DNA of 64,000 nt, taken from contig NZ_CP179868.1 of assembly GCF_051379705.1 (NCBI RefSeq), positions 2,666,001-2,730,000 of the forward strand, in the 5' to 3' direction. The position numbers were made by a program, and so were the translations under genes. Below the pieces are notes generated by a model. The model ran no database searches. It was not told the origin of the DNA and was given only the letters and a program-made list of their open reading frames with translations. The number at the start of each line of letters is the position of its first letter. The first letter of the stretch is position 1. This document shows, piece by piece, positions 25,286 to 33,741 of this stretch. This DNA is from Ekhidna sp051379705 (GTDB lineage Bacteria; Bacteroidota; Bacteroidia; Cytophagales; Cyclobacteriaceae).

Positions 25286-25987
25286 ATGAAAACCATCGAA
25301 GTTTGCTTAACACCTGATCTGATCCATCAGCACGAGCTGAAAGGAAAGATTGTGGTCGTGGTAGATATTTTTAGAGCTACATCATGTATTGTGACCGGAC
25401 TTGCAAATGGTGTCGAAGCTATTAAACCTGTTGGCGAGGTGGAAGAAACCAAAGCATTGGGCAAGGAAGGCTACCTCATGGCAGGTGAGCGTGGAGGTAT
25501 TAAGGTACCGGAATTCAATATGGGAAACTCCCCTTTTGAGTATCAGAAGGATGAAGTAAAAGGCAAGAAAGTCGTCATCTCGACTACCAACGGATCACAA
25601 GCTATCATCAAGTCTGAAAAAGCAAAAGAGATCATCATTGGCGCTTTCCTAAATCTAGAGAGTATCGCTGCGTATATCCTTCAATCCAAAACTGATGTGG
25701 TCATTCATTGTGCAGGGTGGAAAGGAACGCCCAATCTTGAGGACACACTTTTCGCCGGAGCATTGATAGATGAATGTGCAGAGGAAATGAAGACTTTAGG
25801 AGATTCCGCATTGATTGCCCATCAGCTATATATAGCCAATCATGAAAATCTATTTGGCATTGCAAAACAGTCGAGCCACGCCGAGCGACTTAGTGGTTTT
25901 GGTATAGAAGAAGATCTCGAATTTTGTATGACAGAAAATGAATATCAGGTAGTACCGAAACTGGTAGATGGAGAGATCGTAGTATAG
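25286..25987 (+). CDS. comB: 2-phosphosulfolactate phosphatase family protein (ComB-like)
   Basis: 233 aa. ComB hydrolyses 2-phosphosulfolactate to sulfolactate, a step of coenzyme M synthesis in methanogens; bacterial members are widespread. Conserved blocks are VVVDIFRATSCIVTGLANG near residue 24, AGERGGIKVPEFNMGNSP, STTNGSQAI and HCAGWKGTPNLEDTLFAG. No other com gene is nearby, so a role in sulfonate metabolism is only a family-based guess. The small membrane protein gene follows 2 bases after the stop. Confidence 0.9.
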   Translation: MKTIEVCLTPDLIHQHELKGKIVVVVDIFRATSCIVTGLANGVEAIKPVGEVEETKALGKEGYLMAGERGGIKVPEFNMGNSPFEYQKDEVKGKKVVISTTNGSQAIIKSEKAKEIIIGAFLNLESIAAYILQSKTDVVIHCAGWKGTPNLEDTLFAGALIDECAEEMKTLGDSALIAHQLYIANHENLFGIAKQSSHAERLSGFGIEEDLEFCMTENEYQVVPKLVDGEIVV

Positions 25988-25989
25988 CT

Positions 25990-26202
25990 ATGACTTCAAT
26001 CTATATTCTCATAGCAGTAGTTGTGCTTGTCCAGGTGGGCATCTTCATCATGACACGTCGTATCCGCAAGCGGGAAAAAGAAAACAATGTCCTACTTAAG
26101 TACAAGATCAATTCACGCCAGCGAGCCTGGCAGCTACTGGCTGATCCCAATATTCCTGAAGAAGACAAAAAGAAGATTCAGGAGTATTATGATGCAGAGT
26201 AA
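25990..26202 (+). CDS. Small single-helix membrane protein, unknown
   Basis: 70 aa. An N-terminal membrane helix (TSIYILIAVVVLVQVGIFIM) is followed by a basic stretch (RRIRKREKE) and a soluble tail. This topology suggests a cytoplasmic C-terminus. It begins 2 bases after comB and is probably in the same transcript. No known family is recognised. Confidence 0.6.
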   Translation: MTSIYILIAVVVLVQVGIFIMTRRIRKREKENNVLLKYKINSRQRAWQLLADPNIPEEDKKKIQEYYDAE

Positions 26203-26206
26203 TTAA

Positions 26207-26533
26207 TCACTTCAGCTTGTCATTCTCCAAATGCCGCGTTGCATCTCGGCTGTTTTTCTTATCCAGATTTTTTTTTAATGCTTCTGTAAGATCTACGCCC
26301 GTTTGATTGGCAAGACAAATGAGTACCCATAGCACATCGGCCATCTCATCTCCTAGGTCTCGGTTTTTGTCAGATTCTTTAAAAGATTGTTCTCCGTAAG
26401 TTCTTGAAATGATTCTTGCCAGCTCACCAACTTCTTCCGTAAGCATGGCCATATTGGTGAGTTCATTGAAGTAGCGAACACCTTTTGTCTTGATCCAATC
26501 ATCTACTACCTGCTGCGCTTCCTCCAGAGTCAT
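26207..26533 (-). CDS. MazG-like nucleotide pyrophosphohydrolase
   Basis: 108 aa, a single MazG domain in the short all-alpha form. The metal-binding motif EEVGELARIISRTYGEQSF (Glu pair near residues 32-36) and the later DLGDEMADVLWVLICLAN match the EExxE...ExxD signature. These enzymes hydrolyse non-canonical or excess NTPs to NMP and pyrophosphate; single-domain forms are often house-cleaning enzymes. It overlaps the upstream membrane-anchored protein gene by 4 bases, indicating coupled translation. Confidence 0.9.
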   Translation of the reverse strand: MTLEEAQQVVDDWIKTKGVRYFNELTNMAMLTEEVGELARIISRTYGEQSFKESDKNRDLGDEMADVLWVLICLANQTGVDLTEALKKNLDKKNSRDATRHLENDKLK

Positions 26534-27108
26534 CGGGCTGTGTTAGCTTCCAGGTTTTCGTTGATATGCTTAATCTCAAATCCCTCCTTCTCCAGCTTGG
26601 TGAGGTAAAAATTCATGCGATTGTTTTCCTCATTCATCAAGCTATCCATATTGGGATTAAACTCTTCAAAAGTCTCATGAGGGAACCGCCTTCCGGGCTC
26701 ATAATAGTCTTTCCAATATAGACTCTCTACAACCTTACCATTTTGATAGTAATACTTAAACTCCTCTGCGAGTCTATCATCCATGAAATTCATCATATGA
26801 CCAGAGAATATCGGAGCATTGTTTTCGAAATAGAAATAGTCGTCACGCTCATAATGAGGAGTCTTTATGATACCCACAAGTTTGATCAGGCGATTACCGT
26901 TAAAATAGCCACGGACCTTGTAAGAAGAATCTGATTGAATAAAATCATCTTCTATAATACTGATACGATGGTTTTGGTCGATGTGCTTCACTTTATAGTC
27001 TATGGCCTTCACCAGCGGTCGAAACTCTTTGCTTACTTCTGAATCAGATTGGTAGTAGTATAGCAATCCAAGTAATAAAACGATGATAGCACCAATTATA
27101 TATTTCAT
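26530..27108 (-). CDS. Membrane-anchored protein of unknown function
   Basis: 192 aa with one N-terminal membrane helix (MKYIIGAIIVLLLGLLYYY), after which the protein is soluble and probably periplasmic. The segment VRGYFNGNRLIKLVGIIKTPHYERDDYFYFEN looks beta-rich (quoted in pieces: VRGYFNGNRLIKLVG, IIKTPHYERDDYFYFEN). No known domain is recognised. It overlaps the MazG-like gene by 4 bases; why an envelope protein should be coupled to a nucleotide-cleaning enzyme is not evident. Confidence 0.65.
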   Translation of the reverse strand: MKYIIGAIIVLLLGLLYYYQSDSEVSKEFRPLVKAIDYKVKHIDQNHRISIIEDDFIQSDSSYKVRGYFNGNRLIKLVGIIKTPHYERDDYFYFENNAPIFSGHMMNFMDDRLAEEFKYYYQNGKVVESLYWKDYYEPGRRFPHETFEEFNPNMDSLMNEENNRMNFYLTKLEKEGFEIKHINENLEANTAR

Positions 27109-27370
27109 GAGTAGGTTGTTTTTGTATTGCAGACCTTAGAAATACAAGGTCTAATTCTTAAAGAAAGTTAAGCAATTCTGTCTTTCGACACATTCTACTT
27201 CCCACGAGCCTGGCTAAATACTCGATGTAGCAGCCAAGACAATCGAGTTGTATTTGAAAATAAATGTGGCAGAATGATGAACAAAAACCCTTGATTTTCG
27301 TGCATATCAGAACATTTTAAACTTGGGAATCACTCAATTCGAAAACATTAATCTTAAAATAAGACACATT
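27109..27370. other. Divergent intergenic region with a small hairpin
   Basis: 262 bases between two divergent genes. It contains AGACCTT (27131-27137) and AAGGTCT (27146-27152), a 7-bp stem with an 8-base loop just upstream of the 27108 gene start; this may be an operator or leader hairpin. Nothing else is supported in this stretch. Confidence 0.35.
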
Positions 27371-27889
27371 ATGAAGTCATTAAAAATTGTATCATTTCTT
27401 GCACTGAGCTTGTTCTTAGTATTTTCTGTTAGTGCTCAAAAGGACAAGAGCAAGAGGAAAAGCCCACCTGCTCAGGTAACTCAAAAAGTGGGTGATGCCA
27501 CGGTCACGATCGATTACAGTCAGCCGTCTAAAAGAGGCAGAGATATCTTTGGAAGCCTTGAAGATTATGGTAAAGTCTGGAGAACGGGAGCCAATGAGTC
27601 AACCTGGATCGAAGTTTCCCAAGATGTGACCATCGAAGGTAAGAAATTGCCAGCTGGCAAGTATGGATTGTTTTCCATCCCCGGAAAGGATGAGTGGACA
27701 ATTATATTCAATAAAAAATGGGACGGATGGGGAGCATATGAATACAAAGAATCAGATGATGTATTGCGAGTAAAAGTAAAGTCATCTTCTACTGATGAAG
27801 TGGCAGAAATGTTGACATTCAACATCGAAGAAAACGGGAATGTCTCTTTTGCCTGGGATCAGACAAAAGTTAGTTTCGCAGTTAAGTAA
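27371..27889 (+). CDS. DUF2911 family exported protein
   Basis: 172 aa from ATG 27371 (MKSLKIVSFLALSLFLVFSVSAQ, a clear signal peptide); the 16-residue extension upstream is not signal-like. The domain shows the DUF2911 pattern: VTIDYSQPSKRGRDIFG, then GKVWRTGANESTWIEV, LPAGKYGLFSIPG and WTIIFNKKWDGWGAYEY. The family is common in Bacteroidota, periplasmic or secreted, and of unknown function. It is followed by a strong terminator. Confidence 0.9.
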   Translation: MKSLKIVSFLALSLFLVFSVSAQKDKSKRKSPPAQVTQKVGDATVTIDYSQPSKRGRDIFGSLEDYGKVWRTGANESTWIEVSQDVTIEGKKLPAGKYGLFSIPGKDEWTIIFNKKWDGWGAYEYKESDDVLRVKVKSSSTDEVAEMLTFNIEENGNVSFAWDQTKVSFAVK

Positions 27890-27907
27890 AGACCTTAGGG
27901 AATTCAA

Positions 27908-27933
27908 GAAAACCCGCATTTGCGGGTTTTTCT
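27908..27933. terminator. Bidirectional terminator between the DUF2911 gene and yicC
   Basis: Stem AAAACCCGCA/TGCGGGTTTT (27910-27930) with a run of T before TCTG on the plus strand and A residues on the other side. It lies between two convergent genes and can serve both. Confidence 0.85.
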
Positions 27934-27935
27934 GT

Positions 27936-28811
27936 TTATAGAATATTCAAATTCTGCTCTTTAATCTTTTCAAGTTCATCTTTCATCATCACTACAGTTC
28001 GCTGAATCTCCGCATGATTAGCTTTTGATCCAATGGTGTTGATCTCCCTGCCAATTTCCTGAGAGATAAAGCCTAGTTTTTTACCGGCACATTCTTCCTT
28101 TTCAATGACCTCATCGAAGTAATCCAAGTGCTGTTTTAATCGCACCTTTTCTTCAGAAATATCTAGTCGCTCCGTGTAAAAAATTAGTTCCTGCTCAAAT
28201 CTGTTCTCATCCACTTGTACCTTGTCTCTGATCTCATCGAGGTTTTTTTGGATTCTTGATCGTATATTTTCTACTCTACTTTCATCATTTTCCTCCACAC
28301 TATTTAGTCCCCGGCGGATATTCAGAATATATTCTGAGAGTTTCTTTGTGAGAGTTTCTCCCTCATTTTTTCGGAATCCAATGCATTGATCGATGGTTGC
28401 ATTTAGACTTGCTTGGATATCCTTCCATGGTAAAGATTCAGGATCAAGTTCTTGCTGTTTAATAACATCAGGAGCTTGAAGCGCAAGCTTAACCAGTTCT
28501 GAACTCTGTGTATTTACCTGCTCGGTGAGCTTGCTGAATGTCTCATAGAAGGCCTTAAATCGAACTTCATCAACTTTTACATCCAATCCGGTATCATCCG
28601 CTAGTTCCAGTTCTATAGTCAGCATCACCTTCCCTCTCTTTAAATGATCAGTGATCAAATTCCGAATTTCACCTTCCTTGGAGCTAAGCTCCTTAGGATA
28701 TCTTGGAGAAAAATCTAGAAACTTACTATTGAGTGCTTTGATCTCTGTCTTGATCAGTAGGTTTTGACTGGTACGTTCATCACGCCCATAGCCTGTCATG
28801 GATTGCTGCAT
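27936..28811 (-). CDS. yicC: YicC/YloC-type endoribonuclease
   Basis: 291 aa from ATG 28811 (MQQSMTGYGRDER); an upstream TTG at 28820 would add only three residues. The N-terminal MTGYGR motif, the central LKRGKVMLTIELE and the C-terminal block GKKLGFISQEIGREINTIGSKAN, which ends KDELEKIKEQ, are diagnostic (given in parts). YicC members are hexameric RNases implicated in RNA turnover. A TACCTTTG element ends 6 bases before the ATG. The preceding gene on this strand stops 14 bases beyond the yicC start codon region. Confidence 0.93.
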   Translation of the reverse strand: MQQSMTGYGRDERTSQNLLIKTEIKALNSKFLDFSPRYPKELSSKEGEIRNLITDHLKRGKVMLTIELELADDTGLDVKVDEVRFKAFYETFSKLTEQVNTQSSELVKLALQAPDVIKQQELDPESLPWKDIQASLNATIDQCIGFRKNEGETLTKKLSEYILNIRRGLNSVEENDESRVENIRSRIQKNLDEIRDKVQVDENRFEQELIFYTERLDISEEKVRLKQHLDYFDEVIEKEECAGKKLGFISQEIGREINTIGSKANHAEIQRTVVMMKDELEKIKEQNLNIL

Positions 28812-28817
28812 ATGTCG

Positions 28818-28825
28818 CAAAGGTA
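28818..28825 (-). promoter_or_regulatory. -7 promoter element of yicC, 6 nt from the start codon
   Basis: TACCTTTG on the minus strand matches TAnnTTTG and lies in the 14-base gap after the upstream gene; CGACAT separates it from the ATG at 28811. This would give yicC its own nearly leaderless transcript in addition to read-through. Confidence 0.5.
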
Positions 28826-28834
28826 ATAGTTGGG

Positions 28835-31800
28835 TTAAAAGTCTAAGCCCAGAGTGAAATAAAACCTGTAATTCCCTACTTCACCGTCGAGATACGGCTT
28901 TGCTGCATCGAACTTGATATAATATCCAAGCAGCACAGTTCTAAGACCAAATCCAAATCCACCTAACCAAGGGTTTTGGAATTTCACAATTTCTGCAGAG
29001 AACGGATTCCCTTCAAATTCACGAGTGATTGGTCGCCCGTCTTTAAATGGAGGTGAGCCGGTCCATACAGACCCAATATCAAAAAAACTCGTGAGCTGAA
29101 AGTTTCTCAGGAAATTAGATTTTATTGGTCCGTTTGTTAGGTAAAGGAATAGCGGAACACGTAGTTCACTATTGAATACCAAAACATCAGAGCCATATGC
29201 TTCATTGTAATCCAGGCCTCTAAGATTGGTGACAAATTCATTGAAAAGTATATCGCTATTGTCTTTTTCATTTGTGATTGCCAGCGGATCTTGTTCGCCT
29301 TGCACGTCGGAGGAAGCGAAGAGCCAGTTGTCCATACCTCCAAGCATGTAATCTTTTCTAGCCGGCCCCATTTGTTTTCCGTAGAGTAGTCGATTGGCCC
29401 AGGTGATTTCCTTATGCACTTTTTGATAATGTCTTATGTCTATCCTCAGATTACTGAAATTCATATTTGAATTTGAACTATGAAAATGAGAAGTGTATTC
29501 TATAAGAGCTCTGGTGCCTTGATAAAGATTAAAGGAACGCTCAACAGTATTGTCAAAAACTGCAGAGATGCTTCCGCCGGCATAACTTTCACGACTATTT
29601 ACCGCCTGATCAGTAGCTTGTCCTGTTACACTTAAATAGTTAAGATTTGTGAAGGAAGTTTGAGTGAAAAATGGTGAAGCTTCGACTCTGAAAGTGTGGG
29701 TTATCGGCAAGGCTGCCGTCAACTTAAACCTGTTGAGTTTGTATTTATGCCTGAAGAAATCATTCTGTCCCTCAAGTAAATAAGTTTTACGATCAATTCT
29801 CGCCTTAAAATCCATCCAGTATTTTAGGTATTGAACCTCAGCGAATAGATCACCTTGCTTGAAGTCAGTTTTGATGAGCGCGCCACCTTTAATTTTATAA
29901 TTTTCAAGAACGTCGTTGATCTCTGTTTCCATGAACATCATGAAGTCGCGGTATGGATCCCAAAGGAATGAGGTGATTACGTTGTTGAAGGTAAACCTGG
30001 GGTTATATGGAATAGGTCCAATCCGTTCGTTTTCTTGTTCAAAGCTTTGGTATTTGCTGAAGAAGGATTCCGTTTCGAATGCGGTCTCCGAGTCATCTTC
30101 GAATACGTAATTGTCTGTATCTATCCAGTTTGGATTGTCTGCCTCTGTACTATCTGCCTCTTCCTTCTCATCCTCAAACAAGAAATCGTCTGTATCAATC
30201 TCGTCTTTAATTGGTTCCAGATCTTTGTCTTTCGTTGAATTATTGAGTACTCGAGAGACTACAAGCATGGCATTTTCTCTTCGCTTGCGAGGGGTCTCTG
30301 TAGTGAATTTACTAGTAGTCAGATTTGTAATTGAATCCAAGTAAACCCTTTCCTCGCCTTCTCCCAGCATAGAATAAGTCATTCGATCCGGATTGAAATG
30401 AAGATCATAGCTAAGTATGCTTCGATCAAAGTTTGTAATCTGTGTGGTTATTGAGTCAAATAGATTGTACCGATACAGATTTGAAATGCCTTTCTGATCA
30501 CTCAAGTAGTAAATCTCGTTGATGTTTTTAGCGTAAGGTTTTCTATCCTCACTGTATGTGTTCGTCAGCCTATGGAACCTGATTGTAGTCGTGTCAAGGT
30601 CATATACAAACAAATTGAAGTTTTTGTCCAAGGTCTCCAATGGTACGTCCTGCACATTCACCGAGTCACTTACTCGATTGGAGCTAAAGACTATTGCCGC
30701 AGTACCTGGAACAAAAATCGGATCTAGATCATCATACACATCTCGCGTGATTCTTCTAAGAGCGTTTCTATTCATCGCTATGAGAAAGACGTCATTTTGC
30801 CCGTCTATATCACCTGAGATCACCGCAAGTCTTCCATTGTCATTGAATGAGAAGCTTTCGATTTGTCGAAATCTGTTCAATGGTTTTTGACCCTTCGTTT
30901 TATTTTCCAGATTGTAGGTGTTCAGGTAAAGAAACCCACGTTTGAATAATACAACTCCTAGCGTATAATTGTCTTGCCAGTTGAGCAAAGGGAGGTGATC
31001 ATCTATTTGCTGACCACTGATTCGGTATCCGCCGCTGGTTATTTTGTTCGTCTGTCCAGTCACAAGGTCTTTTACAAAAACCTGATATTTTCCATTCTTT
31101 AAAAGTGCGTATGCAACCTTATCGGCATCATTGTTAAAGCTGATTGAACTGGTGATTAATTCTTTGGAATTTTTGATGTCTAAAAGTAAGCGCTCATCAC
31201 CGGCGGAAGTATAGTTTTCTTCTACTTCCAAACGTTGAAGAAGGTAATAGTTTTGCCAGTCAGCCATGAAAGTTTTGAATCCGACTCCCAGCGTATTGGC
31301 AATGCTGTTTTCCTCTTTGCGAATTATTCGGGTCAAATTCAAGATGTTGGCAATGTTGCCTTTGCCATACCTTACCGCGATATAGTTCCAAATACTTTGC
31401 CCTACAATTGACGCAGACTCACCATCAATCCGCTTTAGTTTTTTGATTTTCTTTCCACCCATATAATCGCGCAGGTAGTCGTCCATTTCTCGCGACCAAC
31501 CATAAGCGATGTATCGCGCTGCACCATCAATAAACCAGTCTGGTAAGCTAAGCAGGTAGCTGTTTTGAAATATTTCTGCAAGACTTCCACCGTACATCAT
31601 ATCGTTGATGAGCGTGCTGGCAAGTTTGTAGATCAGATCTTCCTTGAATTTGTGGGCCTGACCCGGATATGCTACTTCCAGTTGTAGCTTCACGAATTCT
31701 GTTCGTCCACCAATCGTATATACAGCTCCGTCAATGCCCACGTTGCTTTGCTGTAAATCATGTATAGAGTTATATATGAAAATTTTGGTTTTACTGTATG

Positions 31801-32044
31801 GCGCGTATCCCAGTCTGTCAGTTAATTCCACAAACTCGTCTTCGAGAAAGTTGATCGCTTCAAGTGCGTATTCCTGACCACCGGGATAGTAGTAGATGTC
31901 GAAATTATTGGTGCTGTAGTAATACCAGTCAAAGTTTTTGTACTGAATTCTATTTTGTCCAAAAGGAGTCGTGTAGTGCTGGCCATAAGCCACACCGACA
32001 ACTAGAAAGAATGGAATAATGTATTTAAATAACCCTTTGAACAT
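28835..32044 (-). CDS. Large exported protein: degenerate peptidase-MA-like domain, TolB-type beta-propeller and C-terminal outer membrane beta-barrel
   Basis: 1069 aa with signal peptide (MFKGLFKYIIPFFLVVGVAYGQ). Residues ~30-270 resemble a peptidase-MA domain, but where a HExxH zinc motif is expected the sequence reads KEDLIYKLASTLIND, and the later segment is LPDWFIDGAARYIAYG with Asp in place of the usual Glu, so catalysis is unlikely. Residues ~290-590 contain PD40/TolB-like propeller blades (DPIFVPGTAAIVFSSNR and similar). A low-complexity Asp/Glu stretch near 600-660 leads to a C-terminal ~380-residue segment ending FYFTLGLDF, a typical outer membrane barrel ending. Its start overlaps the FAD oxidoreductase gene by 20 bases. 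Confidence 0.8.
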   Translation of the reverse strand: MFKGLFKYIIPFFLVVGVAYGQHYTTPFGQNRIQYKNFDWYYYSTNNFDIYYYPGGQEYALEAINFLEDEFVELTDRLGYAPYSKTKIFIYNSIHDLQQSNVGIDGAVYTIGGRTEFVKLQLEVAYPGQAHKFKEDLIYKLASTLINDMMYGGSLAEIFQNSYLLSLPDWFIDGAARYIAYGWSREMDDYLRDYMGGKKIKKLKRIDGESASIVGQSIWNYIAVRYGKGNIANILNLTRIIRKEENSIANTLGVGFKTFMADWQNYYLLQRLEVEENYTSAGDERLLLDIKNSKELITSSISFNNDADKVAYALLKNGKYQVFVKDLVTGQTNKITSGGYRISGQQIDDHLPLLNWQDNYTLGVVLFKRGFLYLNTYNLENKTKGQKPLNRFRQIESFSFNDNGRLAVISGDIDGQNDVFLIAMNRNALRRITRDVYDDLDPIFVPGTAAIVFSSNRVSDSVNVQDVPLETLDKNFNLFVYDLDTTTIRFHRLTNTYSEDRKPYAKNINEIYYLSDQKGISNLYRYNLFDSITTQITNFDRSILSYDLHFNPDRMTYSMLGEGEERVYLDSITNLTTSKFTTETPRKRRENAMLVVSRVLNNSTKDKDLEPIKDEIDTDDFLFEDEKEEADSTEADNPNWIDTDNYVFEDDSETAFETESFFSKYQSFEQENERIGPIPYNPRFTFNNVITSFLWDPYRDFMMFMETEINDVLENYKIKGGALIKTDFKQGDLFAEVQYLKYWMDFKARIDRKTYLLEGQNDFFRHKYKLNRFKLTAALPITHTFRVEASPFFTQTSFTNLNYLSVTGQATDQAVNSRESYAGGSISAVFDNTVERSFNLYQGTRALIEYTSHFHSSNSNMNFSNLRIDIRHYQKVHKEITWANRLLYGKQMGPARKDYMLGGMDNWLFASSDVQGEQDPLAITNEKDNSDILFNEFVTNLRGLDYNEAYGSDVLVFNSELRVPLFLYLTNGPIKSNFLRNFQLTSFFDIGSVWTGSPPFKDGRPITREFEGNPFSAEIVKFQNPWLGGFGFGLRTVLLGYYIKFDAAKPYLDGEVGNYRFYFTLGLDF

Positions 32045-33068
32045 TTACTTCTTCGTCTATCTCACTTTTTCCTTGCAAAACATCTACAAAATGTTTTGCG
32101 AAATACGGTGTTAAAGAAACACCTTTCGTGCCAAAACCATTAAAAATAGCTAATGTTTTATACTTCTGGTGAATTCCTATATACGGTTTTCTGTCGTGCG
32201 TGGCTGGCCTTACACCTGCTCTTTTTTCAATGATTTTATATTTACCTGAATACAATTTCTTCAACCGCTCTTCCAATGATTTAATTCCAGATTCCTGTGG
32301 TTGATAAGTTAGATTCTGGTGATCATAGGTTGAGCCCACAGTATATCGACCTCCCTTTGGAATCATGAATACTCCCTGATTAATGATATAATCAGATTGC
32401 AGATCGCAGGTAATGTCAATAATTTCTCCTCGCACAGGTTTGAAAGGTAAATCCCAATATGGATTATCTGACAATGATCCTTCACAAAAAATTACCTTTT
32501 TAGCCTGGTAATCTTTGTAGCTCACAAAATCAGAGTTAATCTCCATTCTTTCATAGTCAAACACCTCACTATGATAGTATCCCTTATCCTTCAAATAATT
32601 CTGAACCGCCTCCAACATTACAGGTATATCAACATACCCGGATTTATTAATCATAATTCCACCTAGCTCATCAAGAACATGACTCAACCCAAGTGATTTT
32701 TTATGAATTTGTTTTAAAAAAGCATCGTGGGCGCCATCAGCAATTTTGCCGTCCCAATCATTCTGATCTTCGATCGTTTTGAATGGGCGATATATTGCGG
32801 TGGGATGAAGAAAACTATTGTCGACTAGCTTCTCAAGTTTTTGATATTGTTGTTCCAATGTTGGAAACAATTGATCTGCACGCCAGGTTTTGATCATCTT
32901 TCTTCCTGTAATTGGATTATAAATTCCTGCAGCTTTTTTTGATGAAGTTTCTGGTTTGTCTTCGTTTATCACAACAAATGAGAGTGCTTGCTGTTCCATT
33001 TCTAGCGCAAGCCATGATCCTGCCAAGCCTTGTCCTACGATGATATAATCTACCTTTGTTGTCCGCAC
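32025..33068 (-). CDS. FAD-dependent oxidoreductase (DAO family)
   Basis: 347 aa from a GTG at 33068; no ATG is available before the dinucleotide-binding motif. The Rossmann motif is VDYIIVGQGLAGSWLALEM (residues 6-24). DAO-family hallmarks include TSSKKAAGIYNPITGRK and, near the C-terminus, AGVRPATHDRKPYIGIH and NGFGTKGVSLTPYFAKH. It resembles glycine or D-amino-acid oxidase-like enzymes; the substrate is unknown. Its 3' end overlaps the start of the large TolB-like gene by 20 bases, so the two share a transcript. Confidence 0.88.
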   Translation of the reverse strand: MRTTKVDYIIVGQGLAGSWLALEMEQQALSFVVINEDKPETSSKKAAGIYNPITGRKMIKTWRADQLFPTLEQQYQKLEKLVDNSFLHPTAIYRPFKTIEDQNDWDGKIADGAHDAFLKQIHKKSLGLSHVLDELGGIMINKSGYVDIPVMLEAVQNYLKDKGYYHSEVFDYERMEINSDFVSYKDYQAKKVIFCEGSLSDNPYWDLPFKPVRGEIIDITCDLQSDYIINQGVFMIPKGGRYTVGSTYDHQNLTYQPQESGIKSLEERLKKLYSGKYKIIEKRAGVRPATHDRKPYIGIHQKYKTLAIFNGFGTKGVSLTPYFAKHFVDVLQGKSEIDEEVNVQRVI

Positions 33069-33070
33069 TA

Positions 33071-33078
33071 TAGTTTTG
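33071..33078 (+). promoter_or_regulatory. -7 promoter element for the MBL-pssA-porU genes
   Basis: TAGTTTTG matches TAnnTTTG exactly, 27 bases before the ATG at 33106. It starts only 3 bases beyond the divergent GTG start at 33068, so the two divergent control regions overlap closely. Confidence 0.5.
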
Positions 33079-33105
33079 TGATCTCAAAGGCTTAAATCTA
33101 ATCAG

Positions 33106-33741
33106 ATGAAGATAAAATCTTTTGTATTCAATCCGTTCTATGAGAATACCTATTTAGTATCCTCTGAAGCAGGCAACTGTCTGGTCTTTGACCCTGGATG
33201 TTATGAAGATTATGAAATAGCAGAATTGAAAGAATACATTCATATGAATGATCTGAATGTGGTTGCCATCATCAATACACATTGCCACATTGATCACGTC
33301 TTAGGTAACGATGCGCTGAAGGCAGCCTACAAAGTCCCTCTAAAAATTCCTATAAATGAAAAGGAAGTCTTTGACTCTGTGCCGGCATATGCGCCGCAGT
33401 GGGGAATGGCTGGCTATAGACATGCAGAGGTGGATGAATTTCTTAAAGAAGGAATCTTGTCGCTAGATGAGATATCACTAAAAATGATTGAAGTTGCAGG
33501 ACATTCTCCAGGTCATTTGATTTTTTATAACGAAGAGGAAAAGGTAATTATCGGAGGTGATGTATTATTTCGGGAGAGTATTGGCAGAACCGATTTGCCG
33601 GGAGGCAATCATGACGACCTTCTTAAAAATATTCAGGAAAAAGTGTACACACTTCCGGATGATGTGGAAGTACTGCCGGGACATGGTCCCTCCACGACAG
33701 TCGGTCATGAAAAAATTTATAATCCATTTGTAAAAGCATGA
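33106..33741 (+). CDS. Metallo-beta-lactamase-fold hydrolase, glyoxalase II-like
   Basis: 211 aa. The metal-binding motif NTHCHIDHVLG (HxHxDH, near residue 59) is intact. It is followed by AGHSPGHLIFY and GDVLFRESIGRTDLPGG, and a late LPGHGPSTTVGHE. The short form without the full C-terminal domain of hydroxyacylglutathione hydrolase is common; it may act on a thioester or be a persulfide dioxygenase-like enzyme, which cannot be decided. Its TGA overlaps the pssA ATG (ATGA). Confidence 0.92.
   Translation: MKIKSFVFNPFYENTYLVSSEAGNCLVFDPGCYEDYEIAELKEYIHMNDLNVVAIINTHCHIDHVLGNDALKAAYKVPLKIPINEKEVFDSVPAYAPQWGMAGYRHAEVDEFLKEGILSLDEISLKMIEVAGHSPGHLIFYNEEEKVIIGGDVLFRESIGRTDLPGGNHDDLLKNIQEKVYTLPDDVEVLPGHGPSTTVGHEKIYNPFVKA

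Noticed and set aside
28835..32044. Calling the large TolB-like protein an active metallopeptidase
   Set aside because: The HExxH zinc motif is replaced, and the usual downstream Glu is Asp, so catalysis is not supported.
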